From Streptomyces longisporoflavus (GTDB lineage Bacteria > Actinomycetota > Actinomycetes > Streptomycetales > Streptomycetaceae), in contig NZ_BMTR01000011.1 of assembly GCF_014649775.1 (NCBI RefSeq), positions 186,001-250,000 of the forward strand: 64,000 nucleotides of DNA, given 5' to 3'. The position numbers and the translations under genes were made by a program. Shown one piece after another: positions 63,944 to 64,000 of this stretch; position 1 is the first letter of the stretch, and the number at the start of each line of letters is the position of its first letter. Below the pieces are notes generated by a model. The model was not told the origin of the DNA, made no database searches, and saw only the letters and a list, made by a program, of their open reading frames with translations.

Positions 63944-64000
63944 ATGGGGATCATCAACGGCGCCGAGTTCGCGCCCACGTCGACGTATCTGGACACCGCG
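63944..64000 (+). CDS. Start of an aminotransferase class V-fold enzyme, cut by window edge
   Basis: Nineteen codons are visible from ATG 63944: MGIINGAEFAPTSTYLDTA. The segment STYLDTA is typical of the opening of class V PLP enzymes (cysteine desulfurase/isopenicillin epimerase type), where TYLDTAA or TYLNNAA leads into the fold. No strong ribosome-binding site is seen; a GAG lies upstream. The rest is outside the window, so the assignment is tentative. Confidence 0.55.
   Translation, partial: MGIINGAEFAPTSTYLDTA

Noticed and set aside
1..64000. CRISPR array, IS element, prophage, tRNA or rRNA gene
   Set aside because: No regularly spaced repeats, transposase or integrase motifs, or recognisable RNA genes were seen on either strand; composition is even throughout.

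Overview
The window is chromosomal DNA from a Streptomyces-type actinomycete. The evidence is very high GC with G/C-rich third codon positions, frequent GTG starts, 4-bp ATGA/GTGA overlaps inside operons, a sufR-sufB-sufD-Rieske-sufC-sufS-sufU-sufT iron-sulfur operon, and a tkt-tal-zwf-opcA pentose phosphate operon divergent from ctaB. From memory, gene order resembles the Streptomyces coelicolor core region around SCO1938 to SCO1909; this was not checked by alignment. No rRNA, tRNA, insertion sequence, prophage or CRISPR array was seen.

Layout. Positions 1-5795 (minus strand) hold the oxidative and non-oxidative pentose phosphate genes. Positions 6217-9905 hold heme O and heme A synthases, with a small protein and an amidohydrolase between them. 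Positions 9989-12541 hold a two-gene ABC exporter and an AAC(3)-type acetyltransferase. Positions 12703-19260 are the SUF operon, closed by a strong bidirectional hairpin. Positions 19330-24465 hold a membrane protein, an SMR transporter with its TetR regulator, the lysine genes dapD and a dapA homologue, and a lipoprotein. Positions 24658-30774 hold a cysteine-rich unknown pair, a monooxygenase behind a near-perfect SoxR operator, an SRPBCC protein, a secreted nuclease/phosphatase-fold protein and an acidic unknown protein.

Positions 30907-32831 form a compact three-gene minus-strand cassette. It contains a trypsin-fold protease, a free-standing copy of the protease's own N-terminal domain, and a small cysteine-containing unknown. 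It is the best candidate in the window for an undescribed system. Positions 33000-40637 hold an SDR enzyme, a Tat-exported PhoX-like phosphatase, a TROVE (Ro60-like) RNA-binding protein with a structured leader, a GntR regulator with ACC deaminase, a Tudor/SH3-like mini-protein and a tandem TerD protein.

Positions 40820-49395 are a sugar-acid and polyol region: a DeoR regulator, a polyol-type ABC transporter without its own ATPase, a zinc alcohol dehydrogenase, a uronate dehydrogenase, 5-dehydro-4-deoxyglucarate dehydratase and an unknown partner protein. The alpha-ketoglutarate semialdehyde dehydrogenase that would finish the uronate route lies 11 kb further on at 60281, under an IclR regulator. 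Only the glucarate dehydratase step is not seen. Positions 49499-64000 hold secreted hydrolases (tripeptidyl aminopeptidase, acid phosphatase), a CPBP-PadR-membrane protein operon, a class B PBP, a two-component system, two GNAT acetyltransferases, a DsbA-like protein and the start of an aminotransferase.

Much of the regulatory content can be read directly. There are candidate SufR, iron (DmdR/IdeR), SoxR, GntR, TetR, IclR, DeoR and PHO-box sites, and several promoters placed so that the transcripts would be leaderless. All functional calls rest on motifs, length and neighbourhood read by eye; no database search was possible.
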